A DNA stretch of 64,000 nucleotides, from NCBI GenBank assembly GCA_017545325.1, contig JAFWOX010000027.1, forward strand, positions 1-64,000. Direction: 5' to 3'. This document shows, piece by piece, positions 50,136 through 59,490 of this stretch. Position 1 is the first letter of the stretch, and each line of letters begins with the position of its first letter. The notes below the pieces were generated by a model. It did not search any database. It had not been told where the DNA came from and was given only the letters and a program-made list of their open reading frames with translations. The DNA comes from Oscillospiraceae bacterium. Its GTDB lineage: Bacteria > Bacillota_A > Clostridia > Oscillospirales > Oscillospiraceae. The position numbers and the translations under genes were made by a program.

Positions 50136-51355
50136 GGCTTTTCTTCGCCCTTTTTGTCTCTCTTTTTCCCGCTCCCTTTGGCTCGCTCCTGCCTAATTCC
50201 GGCAAACCGGTAGACGATCTTCCCCGGCTCCTCCGCCGTCTCCTCCTCTCCCTCCTCCGATCCGGGCCTGCGATACAGCCGGATGGGGACGTCCGGATCG
50301 TCGTTCAGGTTGGTAAGGATGGCGGCCAGGATGGGCAGGCCGAACAGGCCCAGGCCGCCGAAAAGGCTGGTACCCACGAACATGCAGGCCAGGGTGATCA
50401 GGGGCGGCAGCCCCACCTGTCTGCCCACGATACGGGGCTCCATGATCTGCCGCACGATGATGATCACCACATACAGGATGGCCATGCCGATCCCCTGGAG
50501 CACCTTGCCCTGGATAAAGGTGATCACCGTCCAGGGCAGCAGGATCAGTCCGGCGCCCACGATGGGGAAAATATCGAATATGGCGATCAGCGCGGCAATG
50601 AGCAGGGCGCGGGGCTTGCCGATGATCAGCAGCCCGACGGCGATCTCCCCGAAGGTCATGAGCATGATGATCAGATAGGAGATGCCGTATTTCATGATCA
50701 CGTTCCGGAAGCTCTTGACCACATAGCCGGTGGTCTCCGTCACCTTCTCCGGCAGGTTCTTTTTCATGAAGCGGATGATGGACTCAAAGGTGGTGGCCAT
50801 AAAGATGGTGGAGATGATGCAGATAGCCGCGCTGAGCAGCGCGCTGGGGATGGAGGTGGCCAGGCTGGTCAGCCTGGTCACCGCAGTGACGGAGAAGCGG
50901 GAAACGGCGCTGCCCAGGGAGGAGATGAGCTCCGGCATGACCCGGTTCACCACAGCCTCCAGCCGCGGGTCGATCCGGCTCACCAGCTCCTCCGCCGAGG
51001 CATACAGCCCGCTGAGCCCCGGCTCGATGGTCTGGGTATACAGGGCGGGCAGGCCGGAAAGCCGCTGGGCGATATTCGCCCCGACGTTGATCAGGATCAG
51101 GATGACCAGTCCGCCGATGATCAGGTAGAACAGCAGCACCGTTGCCACGACCAGAGCGGTATAGAGCTGTCCCCGCAGGTTTTTCTTCCGGTACCACCGG
51201 CAGATCGGACGCAGGAGCCAGGCCACCAGCATGGCGATGACAAAGGGCATGAGCAGCTTGAGCAGGTAGCGGAAGCACAGATAGACAATGGCCAGTATTG
51301 CGGCCCAGTACAGGAGATTGATGAGAAATCGTCTGCGTTTGCTCACGGTATCCAT
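50132..51355 (-). CDS. AI-2E/YtvI-family membrane protein
   Basis: A 407-residue protein of the PerM/AI-2E exporter superfamily, closest to sporulation protein YtvI. About seven or eight helices; the family signature is seen in FDIFPIVGAGLILLPWTVI and VVIIIVRQIMEPRIVGRQVG, and LLMPFVIAMLVAWLLRPI near the start. The last 45 residues are charged and hydrophilic (EEGEEETAEE, KGSGKKRDKKGEEKP), likely cytosolic. Transported substrate unknown. Confidence 0.87.
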   Translation of the reverse strand: MDTVSKRRRFLINLLYWAAILAIVYLCFRYLLKLLMPFVIAMLVAWLLRPICRWYRKKNLRGQLYTALVVATVLLFYLIIGGLVILILINVGANIAQRLSGLPALYTQTIEPGLSGLYASAEELVSRIDPRLEAVVNRVMPELISSLGSAVSRFSVTAVTRLTSLATSIPSALLSAAICIISTIFMATTFESIIRFMKKNLPEKVTETTGYVVKSFRNVIMKYGISYLIIMLMTFGEIAVGLLIIGKPRALLIAALIAIFDIFPIVGAGLILLPWTVITFIQGKVLQGIGMAILYVVIIIVRQIMEPRIVGRQVGLPPLITLACMFVGTSLFGGLGLFGLPILAAILTNLNDDPDVPIRLYRRPGSEEGEEETAEEPGKIVYRFAGIRQERAKGSGKKRDKKGEEKP

Positions 51356-51389
51356 GACCGGATCTCCTTTCTCCGGGATCCCGGCAGAC

Positions 51390-51956
51390 TCAGAGGGCGA
51401 TGAGGCCCAGATGCTCCAACAGGATCTTGATGCCCAGCAGGATCAGGATGATCCCGCCGGCGATCTCCGCCTTCTTTTGGTATTTTTCTCCGAAAAGGCT
51501 CCCGGCCTTCACCCCCAGCATGCTCAGCAGGAAGGTGATGCAGCCGATGAGCAGCACCGCCGGGAGGATGCGCACCCGGAGGAAGGCGAAGGTGATGCCC
51601 ACCGCCAGCGCGTCGATGCTGGTGGCTACGGCCAGGAGGAGCATGGTTTTGAAGGAAAGAGAGGCGTCCGCCGGCTCCTCCCCGCCCTGCAGGGCCTCCC
51701 GGAGCATATTGGCTCCGATGGCAGCCAGCAGGATGAAGGCCACCCAGTGGTCGAAGGAGCGGATGTACTGCTCAAAACGGCTGCCCAGGAAAAAACCGAT
51801 CAGGGGCATCAACGCCTGAAATCCGCCGAACCAGGCCCCTATGATCAGAGTATGCTCCCTTTTTATCTCCCCCAAAGCCAGGCCCTTGCACACGGAAACC
51901 GCAAAGGCATCCATGCTCAGTCCCACGGCCAGAAGGATGAGTTCCAGAAGACTCAT
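51390..51956 (-). CDS. mntP: Manganese efflux pump MntP
   Basis: A 188-residue six-helix exporter. The two repeat signatures with conserved Asp are LSMDAFAVSVCKGLALG (helix 1) and TSIDALAVGITFAFL (helix 4), and GAWFGGFQALMPLIGFFLG is diagnostic. Removes excess Mn2+. Its start overlaps the end of the DUF5685 gene by 4 bases. No mntP (yybP-ykoY) riboswitch is seen upstream because the gene is internal to the unit. Confidence 0.94.
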   Translation of the reverse strand: MSLLELILLAVGLSMDAFAVSVCKGLALGEIKREHTLIIGAWFGGFQALMPLIGFFLGSRFEQYIRSFDHWVAFILLAAIGANMLREALQGGEEPADASLSFKTMLLLAVATSIDALAVGITFAFLRVRILPAVLLIGCITFLLSMLGVKAGSLFGEKYQKKAEIAGGIILILLGIKILLEHLGLIAL

Positions 51957-52774
51957 GCCGATGTGTCCCCTTTACGCCTCAAAGATGACCATATGCCGGT
52001 ATACAGGATATTCCGCAGGAGCTCCGCATCCTGCACCAGGGGAAGGCGGTCGATCAGGGCCGCGCAGGAGGCCGCCTGGTTCACCAGGATATCCAGGATA
52101 TCCTCCCGGGTCGCCCCTTCTCCGACGACGCCGGCCAGGGGGTTATAGCAGCCCCTCCGCCGGTCCCGGTCCAGGTCCTCCAGGGCGTCCAGGAGATACA
52201 GGAACCGCCCCATGTGCTCCCCCGCCTCCCGGAGGGTATCCGCCCACCGATCCTCCCGCCAGAGGAAAAGCTCCCCCATGAGCCGGCCGAAGGCCGAAGC
52301 GCCGGGATCCGGGCTCTTCTCCCCCCGGGCCTCTATCTCCCCCAGCTCCCGGAGACAGGCCTGCACGGCGGCCGCCTTTTTTGGAAGACGGCCGGCCGCT
52401 TCCTCCGCTCCCCGGCGCAGCAGCGCAGCCTCCCCCAGCCGCAGCAGCCTTCTCTCGTCCGCCCAGTCATCCAGGCAATTCTGCCGGGCGAGGATCACGC
52501 TCAGATCTGCAGCATACCCCGTCGCCTCGGACTGCCAGCTGCGGCGCTTCCGAAGAGGGTGGATCGGACAGGGGCCGTTCTGCTCCTCCTCCGGGGGCTC
52601 GTAAAGGCTCCCCAGCAGCAGGGTGAGGAAAACCATGTCATAGGTCAGGCTCATGCGGCACAGCTGGCCGCAGCGGCTGCCGATGCAGCGGCAAAGTCCG
52701 CAGTAGCAGCCCTTGTAACGGTCGCGCTGTTCCGGCGTCAGGGCGCCGGTATCAGCCAGAATATATCCAAACAT
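51953..52774 (-). CDS. DUF5685-family protein
   Basis: A 273-residue protein starting MFGYILADTGALTPEQRDRYKG followed by CYCGLCRCIGSRCGQLCR; this N-terminus and the later SLTYDMVFLTLLL match DUF5685. The Cys-rich YCGLC region and NCLDDWADE, LLDALEDLDRDRRRGCYNPL with acidic clusters suggest a metal- or isoprenoid-synthase-like helical fold; function unknown. The ATG at 52774 begins only 6 bases after a TATAAT, so the mRNA may be leaderless; an in-frame ATG 12 codons upstream lacks an SD and family support. Confidence 0.85.
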   Translation of the reverse strand: MFGYILADTGALTPEQRDRYKGCYCGLCRCIGSRCGQLCRMSLTYDMVFLTLLLGSLYEPPEEEQNGPCPIHPLRKRRSWQSEATGYAADLSVILARQNCLDDWADERRLLRLGEAALLRRGAEEAAGRLPKKAAAVQACLRELGEIEARGEKSPDPGASAFGRLMGELFLWREDRWADTLREAGEHMGRFLYLLDALEDLDRDRRRGCYNPLAGVVGEGATREDILDILVNQAASCAALIDRLPLVQDAELLRNILYTGIWSSLRRKGDTSA

Positions 52775-52780
52775 ATGGGG

Positions 52781-52809
52781 ATTATATCCCCTCGGCCAGG
52801 AAAAGTCCA
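52781..52809 (-). promoter_or_regulatory. Promoter giving a predicted leaderless DUF5685-mntP message
   Basis: TATAAT (52786-52781) with TGGACT 17 bases upstream (52809-52804) on the minus strand. The expected start site coincides with the A of the ATG at 52774. Confidence 0.6.
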
Positions 52810-52824
52810 TACCGAGGGCGCGGA

Positions 52825-52853
52825 TTGATTTTCATCCGGAATTAGAGTATGAT
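52825..52853 (+). promoter_or_regulatory. Promoter of the FAD-protein/thioesterase unit
   Basis: TTGATT (52825-52830) and TATGAT (52848-52853), spacer 17 bases; the ATG at 52889 has AAGGAGGTG at good distance. Confidence 0.7.
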
Positions 52854-52888
52854 TATGCAGTCATCCTATGGTTTAAGGAGGTGTCGTT

Positions 52889-54283
52889 ATGACAACCGAT
52901 ATCCTCATTATCGGGGCGGGTCCCGCGGGCATTTTCACCGCCATCGAGCTGAGGCGGCTGGGCTGCCGCCGGAAGATCACCATCGCCGAAAAGGGAAAGG
53001 CGGTGGAGGATCGCCGCTGCCCCAAGGCCGAGACCCGGAAATGCGTCAACTGCAAGCCGTACTGCAGCATCACCACCGGCTTCTCCGGAGCCGGCGCCTT
53101 TTCGGACGGGAAGCTTTCCCTGAGCTATGAGGTGGGGGGCGAATTTCCCTCCCTCGTGGGTGCGGAGGCCGCCCAGTCCGTCATTGATTATACGGATACC
53201 ATCTATCTGGATTTCGGCGCGGATACCCGGGTGGAGGGAAAGGAGGAGACGGAGGAGGTCAAGGAGATCCGCCGCCGGGCGATCTCTGCCGGGCTGAAGC
53301 TGGTGCTCTGCCCTATCCGTCATCTGGGCACGGAAAAGGCCCAGGAGCTGTATCTGAACATCGAAAACTGGCTCAGGGAGCAGGATGTGGAGCTGCTCAT
53401 GGAGACGGAATGCCTGAACCTTGTCATCAGAGACGGCGTCTGTCTCGGGGCGGAGCTGATGTGCTCCGGGCAGCAGGAAACCATCACCGCCAATGAGGTC
53501 ATCGTGGCCACCGGCCGCCGGGGAGCGGAGTGGCTGGAGGAGGTATGCGTCAGGCAGGGCATCGCCCATCAGCCCGGCACCGTGGATATCGGCGTTCGGG
53601 TGGAGGTGCGCAGCGAGATCATGGAGACCATCAACCGGGTTCTCTATGAATCGAAGCTCATCGGCTATCCCAAGCCCTTCAAGAATAAGGTCCGCACCTT
53701 CTGCCAGAATCCCGGCGGCTATGTGAGCCAGGAAAACTATGACGGCGGGCTTGCAGTGGTCAACGGCCATTCCTATAAAGACCGCAAATCCCCCAATACC
53801 AACGTGGCCATCCTCTGCTCCCATAATTTCAGCGTACCCTTCAACCAGCCCATCGAGTACGCCAGGAAGGTGGGAGAGCTCACCAACATGCTGGCGGACG
53901 GCCGACTGCTGGTGCAGCGGTTCGGGGATATCCTGGATGGCAAGCGGACCTGGGAAAAGGAGCTCTCCCGCTCCAACGTGCAGCCCACCATCCCGGATGC
54001 CGTACCCGGGGATATCACCGCCGCCATGCCCTATCGTTCCATGACCAGCATTCTGAGCTTTATTCAGGCCATGGACCAGGTGGTCCCCGGCTTTGCAGCC
54101 TATGAGACCCTGCTCTACGCCCCGGAGCTGAAATTCTACTCCAATCGGGTGGAGATGGATGCGGATCTGAACACCAGCATCAGAAATCTCCATTGCCTCG
54201 GGGATTCCAGCGGCTGGACCCGGGGGCTGATGATGGCCTCCGCCATGGGGGTGTGGATGGGCAGGAGGCTGATGGAATGCTGA
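52889..54283 (+). CDS. FAD-dependent dehydrogenase-like protein (COG2509 type)
   Basis: A 464-residue Rossmann-fold flavoprotein. The dinucleotide loop is IIGAGPAGIFTAIELRRLG. A Cys-rich stretch CPKAETRKCVNCKPYC (about residues 45-61) and FSGAGAFSDGKLSL follow, and the C-terminal CLGDSSGWTRGLMMASAMG closes the FAD site, all typical of the COG2509 uncharacterised FAD proteins. Physiological substrate unknown. Overlaps the next gene by 7 bases. Confidence 0.88.
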   Translation: MTTDILIIGAGPAGIFTAIELRRLGCRRKITIAEKGKAVEDRRCPKAETRKCVNCKPYCSITTGFSGAGAFSDGKLSLSYEVGGEFPSLVGAEAAQSVIDYTDTIYLDFGADTRVEGKEETEEVKEIRRRAISAGLKLVLCPIRHLGTEKAQELYLNIENWLREQDVELLMETECLNLVIRDGVCLGAELMCSGQQETITANEVIVATGRRGAEWLEEVCVRQGIAHQPGTVDIGVRVEVRSEIMETINRVLYESKLIGYPKPFKNKVRTFCQNPGGYVSQENYDGGLAVVNGHSYKDRKSPNTNVAILCSHNFSVPFNQPIEYARKVGELTNMLADGRLLVQRFGDILDGKRTWEKELSRSNVQPTIPDAVPGDITAAMPYRSMTSILSFIQAMDQVVPGFAAYETLLYAPELKFYSNRVEMDADLNTSIRNLHCLGDSSGWTRGLMMASAMGVWMGRRLMEC

Positions 54284-54696
54284 CCACCCTTACCCGAATG
54301 GAATCCCGGTATCCGGACTGTGACCGCATGGGCATTGTGCATCATGCGGTCTATCCTGTATGGATCGAGGCCGCCCGTATGGATTGGCTCAACCGGGCGG
54401 GCATTCCCTTTGCCCTGAGCCAGTCCCTGGGCCTGAACCCCGCCATGGTGGAGCTGAATATCCGCTACCTTGCCCCTGCCACCTATCCCCAGACCATCCT
54501 GATCGAGACCTGCCCCGGCCTGGTTGCTCCCAAAAAGCTGGAGCTGCTGTATACCCTTCGGGATGAAGCGGGCAGGACCCTGAGCGAAGGGCGGACATTC
54601 CATATCTGGACGGGAAGGGATAACCGGAGCTGCAATATGCAGGAGGTCTGCCCGGAGCTCTACGCACGGCTGCTGCAGGCCGCCGGGGAAGAATAG
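54277..54696 (+). CDS. Hotdog-fold acyl-CoA thioesterase (YbgC/FadM-like)
   Basis: A 139-residue 4HBT thioesterase. The N-terminal strand and active-site region ESRYPDCDRMGIVHHAVYPVWIE with its Asp and HHxxY matches YbgC-type enzymes, and the EAARMDWLNRAGIPF helix follows. Hydrolyses acyl-CoA thioesters; chain length unknown. The start codon lies within the stop region of the FAD gene, so translation is coupled. Confidence 0.9.
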   Translation: MLTTLTRMESRYPDCDRMGIVHHAVYPVWIEAARMDWLNRAGIPFALSQSLGLNPAMVELNIRYLAPATYPQTILIETCPGLVAPKKLELLYTLRDEAGRTLSEGRTFHIWTGRDNRSCNMQEVCPELYARLLQAAGEE

Positions 54697-54860
54697 GGCG
54701 GCCCGGCGTCCCGCAAAATTTTGATTAATTATAATGATTTTGTTTCAATATACAGCAATTGGCACTTGATTGTTGCGTCCGGGAGGAGTATTCTAGGAAT
54801 TGGATTATTATCCAGCTTTGTACGGTCAGAGGATTTAGGCAGAAAAAGGAGGGTACTGTA
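54697..54860 (+). promoter_or_regulatory. A/T-rich region upstream of the hydrogenase operon
   Basis: This 164-base gap is much richer in A+T than the surroundings, notably 54715-54770. A plausible promoter is TTGATT (54767-54772) with TATTCT 17 bases on (54790-54795). A TATAAT (54730-54735) also occurs but has no good -35. No clear Rex site is visible. Confidence 0.45.
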
Positions 54861-55355
54861 TTGGGCCATCTCAATGACGCGGCTGTTCGGAGAATCGAGG
54901 AGATCTGCGACAGCCACAGCAAGGAAAACACTCCTCTCATTATGATCCTCAGCGATATCCAAAATGAGTTTGGATGCATCCCCATCGAGGTGCAGGAGAT
55001 CGTGTCTGCCAAGACGGGCATTTCCGTCGCGGAAATCTTCGGCGTAGTGACATTCTATTCCTTCTTCTCCCTGGAGCCCCACGGCAAGTATGTGATTGGC
55101 TGCTGCCTGGGCACCGCGTGCTACGTCAAGGGTTCACAGAAAATCATCGATCAGTTCTGCGACCTGCTGGGCATACAGCCCGGCCAGACCACTGAGGATG
55201 GTCTCTTCTCCATTGACGCGCTGCGCTGCATCGGCGCCTGCGCTGCTGCTCCCGCCGTCACCATCAACGGCAAGATCTATGCCAGGGTCAAACCCTCCGA
55301 TGTTTCCATGATCATCGCGGAATACAGGGATAAGGAGGTCGGCGCGCATGTATAA
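54861..55355 (+). CDS. hydC: NuoE-like 2Fe-2S subunit of an NAD(H)-linked [FeFe] hydrogenase
   Basis: A 164-residue thioredoxin-fold ferredoxin. The 2Fe-2S ligands are CLGTAC and the later CIGAC in the order typical for NuoE/HydC/HndA. The start is TTG with AAGGAGG eight bases upstream. It carries electrons between the NADH-FMN subunit and the hydrogenase. The last 8 bases overlap hydB. Confidence 0.94.
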   Translation: MGHLNDAAVRRIEEICDSHSKENTPLIMILSDIQNEFGCIPIEVQEIVSAKTGISVAEIFGVVTFYSFFSLEPHGKYVIGCCLGTACYVKGSQKIIDQFCDLLGIQPGQTTEDGLFSIDALRCIGACAAAPAVTINGKIYARVKPSDVSMIIAEYRDKEVGAHV

Positions 55356-57210
55356 AACCTGCGAAGAGCTTCGCCGCGCCATTTCTACATACACCGCGGA
55401 GCTGGAGGAAAAGTTCAGCGGCGGCGACGGCAAGACCTATCTCATGCTCTGCGGCGGAACCGGCTGCATCGCCGGCGGCACGATGGATATCCGCGGCGAG
55501 CTGGAGAAATCCATCGCGGCGCACCATATGGAGGACAAGATCGCCATCCGGGTCGTGGGCTGCTTCGGCCTCTGCTCGGAAGGGCCCTTTGTCCGCGTAT
55601 TCCCGGACGACGTGCTTTACCGAACGGTCACGCCCGAGGATGCGGAGGCGATCATCCAGGGCATCCGGGATGGGGAGATCGTCGAAAGGCTGATCTACGA
55701 GGATCCCCGCACCGGAAAAAAATACCCGAAGAAGGACGAGATCCCCTTCTACCGCAAGCAAAAGCGCATCGCCCTGCACGGCTGCGGCGTGATCGATCCC
55801 AACCGGATCGAGGAAGCGCTGGGCTGCGGCGGATATCAGGGGCTGATGAAGGCCCTGACCATGTCCCGGCAGGAGGTCATCGACCTGATCAAGGCCTCCG
55901 GCCTCCGGGGCAGAGGCGGCGGCGGTTTTTCCACCGGAACCAAATGGCAGTTCGCTTTGGCCTCTCAGAGCGACCGGAAGTATGTGGTCTGCAATGGGGA
56001 TGAAGGCGACCCCGGCGCCTTTATGGACCGCAGCGTATTGGAAGATAATCCCTTAGCCGTTATTGAAGGCATGGCCATAGCCGGCTACGCCATCGGCGCA
56101 AGCGAAGGTTATTTCTATATTCGTGCCGAGTATCCCACCGCCGTGGCCAGAGTCAGGGCCACCATCGCCAAGGCGGAGGAGCTGGGGCTTCTGGGGGACA
56201 ATATCCTGGGCACCGGGTTCAGCTTCCATGCCCATGTCCGCCTGGGCGCCGGGGCATTCGTATGCGGCGAGGAGACGGCTCTGCTGAATTCCATCATGGG
56301 CCTGCGGGGCATGCCCAGGTCCCGGCCTCCCTATCCGGCCGTCAAGGGCCTTTGGGACAAGCCCACCATCGTAAACAATGTGGAGACCCTGGCCACCGTT
56401 CCCTATATCCTGCGGGAGGGGCTGGAGGCCTTCACCTGCTATGGCACCGAGAAAAGCAAGGGCACGAAGGTATTCTGCCTGGGCGGCAAGGTGAACAATG
56501 TCGGCCTGGTGGAGATCCCCATGGGCCTCACGCTGCGGGAGCTGATCTTCGATATCGGCGGCGGGATCCAGAACGGCAAGAAATTCAAAGCCATCCAGAC
56601 CGGCGGCCCCTCCGGCGGCTGCCTTACCGAGGAATACCTGGATGAACCCATCGACTTCGACAATATGGTCCGGCTGGGTTCAATGATGGGCTCCGGCGGC
56701 GCCATCGTCATGGATGAGGACAACTGCATGGTGGACGTGGCGAAGTTCTATATGGGCTTCATCTGCGACGAGAGCTGCGGCAAGTGTTCCCCCTGCCGCA
56801 TCGGCACCAAGCGCATGCTGGAGATCCTGGAGCGCATCACCTCCGGCAAGGGCTCCTTGAAGGATCTGGACGAGCTGGAGGAAATCAGCGACGCCTGCAA
56901 GAACAACTCCCTCTGCGCGCTGGGCCAGACCGCGGCAAACCCCATTAATTCCACCCTCCGTCATTTCCGGAATGAGTATCTGGCCCATATTGAGGATAAA
57001 GAATGTCCCGCGGGCGTCTGCAAGGACCTGATCTCCTTCTCCATCGATCCGGAAAAATGCCGGAAGTGCTCCCTCTGCTCCAGGGCCTGCCCTGTGGAAG
57101 CCATCAGCGGCATTCCCGGCAAGGAACCCTTCGTCATCGATCAAGCGCGGTGCGTGAAATGCGGGATGTGTATCGCCACCTGCAAGTTCGACGCAATCAT
57201 TCGGAAGTAA
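55348..57210 (+). CDS. hydB: NuoF-like NADH/FMN and Fe-S subunit of the hydrogenase
   Basis: A 620-residue subunit. N-terminal 2Fe-2S thioredoxin-like domain (CGGTGCIAG, GCFGLCSEGP), then the FMN/NADH-binding NuoF core (LRGRGGGGFSTGTKW, CNGDEGDPGAFMDR, ETALLNSIMG), the 4Fe-4S site SCGKCSPCRIGTKR and a C-terminal double ferredoxin CRKCSLCSRACPVEAI and CVKCGMCIATC. This domain set is that of HydB/HndC in bifurcating or NADH-linked hydrogenases. Confidence 0.95.
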   Translation: MYKTCEELRRAISTYTAELEEKFSGGDGKTYLMLCGGTGCIAGGTMDIRGELEKSIAAHHMEDKIAIRVVGCFGLCSEGPFVRVFPDDVLYRTVTPEDAEAIIQGIRDGEIVERLIYEDPRTGKKYPKKDEIPFYRKQKRIALHGCGVIDPNRIEEALGCGGYQGLMKALTMSRQEVIDLIKASGLRGRGGGGFSTGTKWQFALASQSDRKYVVCNGDEGDPGAFMDRSVLEDNPLAVIEGMAIAGYAIGASEGYFYIRAEYPTAVARVRATIAKAEELGLLGDNILGTGFSFHAHVRLGAGAFVCGEETALLNSIMGLRGMPRSRPPYPAVKGLWDKPTIVNNVETLATVPYILREGLEAFTCYGTEKSKGTKVFCLGGKVNNVGLVEIPMGLTLRELIFDIGGGIQNGKKFKAIQTGGPSGGCLTEEYLDEPIDFDNMVRLGSMMGSGGAIVMDEDNCMVDVAKFYMGFICDESCGKCSPCRIGTKRMLEILERITSGKGSLKDLDELEEISDACKNNSLCALGQTAANPINSTLRHFRNEYLAHIEDKECPAGVCKDLISFSIDPEKCRKCSLCSRACPVEAISGIPGKEPFVIDQARCVKCGMCIATCKFDAIIRK

Positions 57211-57222
57211 GGAGGCGGGAAT

Positions 57223-58998
57223 ATGGCAAAGGTAAACATCAAGATCGAGGGCTGCGACTATACCGTTGAGGACAGCCTGACCGTCCTTGAGGCTGCGAGA
57301 GAATGCGGCTATGAGATCCCCTCCCTATGCAGTTACAACCACGGAGAATGCAATCAGGCCTCCTGCCGCGTATGTCTTGTGGAGGTTAAGGGCGCTAAAG
57401 GCCTTGTTGCCTCCTGCGTATATCCCGTTTCCGAGGGGATGGAGGTCATTATCTCCTCACAGAAGGCCATCAAAGCCCGGCGCACCAGCGTCGAGCTGCT
57501 GCTTTCGAACCACTCCCAGAACTGTCAGCAATGCCGGAAGAACGGCGACTGCGAGCTGCTCTACGTCTCCCGGCTGGTTGGGGCGAGAGAGGGCGTGTTC
57601 CAGGGCGGCAAGACTCCCGTCACCTACGAGGCGGTCTCCCCCTCCATTGTGCGGGATACCTCCAAGTGCATCCTTTGCGGACGCTGCATCGCCCGCTGCA
57701 AGGCCGCCCACGGCAACGGCGTCCTGGGCTTTGAGAACCGGGGCTTCAAGACCATCGTCGGCCCTGCCGGGAACATCTCCCTGGCGGATTCCCCCTGCCT
57801 GATGTGCGGCCAGTGCGTCAGCGTCTGCCCCACCGGCGCCCTGATGGAAAAATCCGACCAAGAGCTGGTAGACCGGGCCTTCGAGGAGGGCAAGCATGTG
57901 ATCGTGCAGACCGCCCCCGCCGTGCGCGCCGGTCTGGGGGAAGAATTCGGCATGCCCGTGGGTACGCCGGTGACGGGAAAAATGGTCGCCGCCCTGCGCC
58001 GTCTGGGCTTCGAGCGGGTTTATGATACGAACTTTGCCGCCGACCTGACCATCATGGAGGAAGCCACCGAGCTTCTGAACCGGATCAAATACGGCGGCAA
58101 GCTCCCCATGATCACCTCCTGCTCCCCCGGCTGGATCAACTATGCGGAGACCTATTACGGGGATATTCTGGATCATATCTCCAGCTGCAAATCTCCCCAT
58201 GAGATGCAGGGCGCCGTGCTGAAGAGCTACTATGCCAAGGTCCGGGGGCTGGATCCCAAGGATATCTTCGTGGTATCCATCATGCCCTGCACCGCCAAAA
58301 AGTTTGAGAAGGACCGTCCTCAGCTGCGGAACAAGGACGGCCTGAAGGATGTGGACGCCGTCCTCACCGTCCGGGAGCTGGGCGATATGATCAAACGCAG
58401 CGGCATCCGCTTCCTGCGCCTGCCGGATGAGGAATTCGATCAGGATATCATGGGCGAGTATTCCGGCGCCGGCGTCATCTTCGGCGTCACCGGCGGCGTG
58501 ATGGAGGCTGCGCTCCGCACGGCTTACTATGTGCTGGAGGGCAAGGAAGCGGAGCCCATCGAGTTTACCGCCGTGCGCGGGTTTGAAGGCGTGAAGGAGG
58601 CGTCCCTGGAGCTGGGCGGCATGACCGTGAACATCGCCGTCACCAGCGGCATGAAGAATGCGAAGGTGCTGCTGGACGATATCCGCGCCGGGAAGAGCAA
58701 GTATCACTTCATCGAGATCATGTGCTGCCCCGGCGGCTGCATCAACGGCGGCGGCATGCCCTATATTCGCCCCTCCCTGCTGCCCAACGAGGAGCACGAC
58801 ATCGTGGACACCTTCCGGCAGAAGCGGGCGAATGCGCTGTACAGCGAGGATGAGCGGCAGGTCGTGCGCCAGTCCCACAATAACGCCCAGGTCCGGGAGC
58901 TCTACAAGAAGTTCCTGGGCGAGCCGAATTCCCATCTGGCCCATGAGCTGCTGCATACCGAGTACCGGGCCAGGAAGCCGTTCCGCATCGGGGAATGA
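57223..58998 (+). CDS. hydA: [FeFe] hydrogenase catalytic subunit HydA
   Basis: A 591-residue modular hydrogenase. N-terminal 2Fe-2S domain (C36, C48, C51, C65), His-Cys3 cluster (H97, C101, C104, C110), two 4Fe-4S clusters (C149-C159 and C192-C202) and the H-cluster domain with L1 TSCSPGW (C300), L2 IMPCTAKKFE (C356) and L3 EIMCCPGGCINGGG. The L1 motif has Ser where TSCCP would have the second Cys. With hydCB it couples H2 evolution to NADH and probably reduced ferredoxin. Thirteen bases follow hydB. Confidence 0.96.
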   Translation: MAKVNIKIEGCDYTVEDSLTVLEAARECGYEIPSLCSYNHGECNQASCRVCLVEVKGAKGLVASCVYPVSEGMEVIISSQKAIKARRTSVELLLSNHSQNCQQCRKNGDCELLYVSRLVGAREGVFQGGKTPVTYEAVSPSIVRDTSKCILCGRCIARCKAAHGNGVLGFENRGFKTIVGPAGNISLADSPCLMCGQCVSVCPTGALMEKSDQELVDRAFEEGKHVIVQTAPAVRAGLGEEFGMPVGTPVTGKMVAALRRLGFERVYDTNFAADLTIMEEATELLNRIKYGGKLPMITSCSPGWINYAETYYGDILDHISSCKSPHEMQGAVLKSYYAKVRGLDPKDIFVVSIMPCTAKKFEKDRPQLRNKDGLKDVDAVLTVRELGDMIKRSGIRFLRLPDEEFDQDIMGEYSGAGVIFGVTGGVMEAALRTAYYVLEGKEAEPIEFTAVRGFEGVKEASLELGGMTVNIAVTSGMKNAKVLLDDIRAGKSKYHFIEIMCCPGGCINGGGMPYIRPSLLPNEEHDIVDTFRQKRANALYSEDERQVVRQSHNNAQVRELYKKFLGEPNSHLAHELLHTEYRARKPFRIGE

Positions 58999-59073
58999 TA
59001 AGCTTCAGACCCTGCGGCCCCGGCTGGCCGGAGGCTATCGCGGCGGCTTCAGCCGCAAGGAGGGACGATATCC

Positions 59074-59457
59074 ATGCCGAATCCTGAACAGGCTGTGGAG
59101 AAGTTCTTTCATGGCCAACCCCTGGAGCTGAGCCTCTATGGCGTCTTTGCCGCGGCAGTCCGGGAACGGATTCCCCAGGCGATCACCCGCTTCCGGCGCA
59201 GCCAGATCACCTTTGCGGCCCGCCGCGGCTTCGCCGCTGTCTGGATCCCCCCCTTCAAGGTGCGGGGAAGGCCGGAGCACTATATCGTCGTCTCCTTTGC
59301 CGCGGACAGGCGCATCGACCATCCCCGCATCGTCAGCGTGGCAGAGCCCTATCCCCATCGCTGGACCCATCATGTGCTGGTGAGCAGCCCTGAGGACGTG
59401 GACGAGAAGCTGATGGATTGGGTGGAGCAGGCCTTCCGCCTGACGAACGCGCGGTAG
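59074..59457 (+). CDS. DUF5655-domain protein
   Basis: A 127-residue protein matching DUF5655: AVEKFFHGQPLELSLYGVFAAAV at the start, RRSQITFAARRGFAAVWIPP, and the C-terminal RWTHHVLVSSPEDVDEKLMDWVEQAF. Members are uncharacterised and sometimes fused to DNA-related domains. Placed after hydA, ahead of a terminator. It may be read through from the hydrogenase operon. Ends with TAG. Confidence 0.82.
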   Translation: MPNPEQAVEKFFHGQPLELSLYGVFAAAVRERIPQAITRFRRSQITFAARRGFAAVWIPPFKVRGRPEHYIVVSFAADRRIDHPRIVSVAEPYPHRWTHHVLVSSPEDVDEKLMDWVEQAFRLTNAR

Positions 59458-59490
59458 ACGGGGAGCATCGAAGGAAAACGCAGTATCGGA

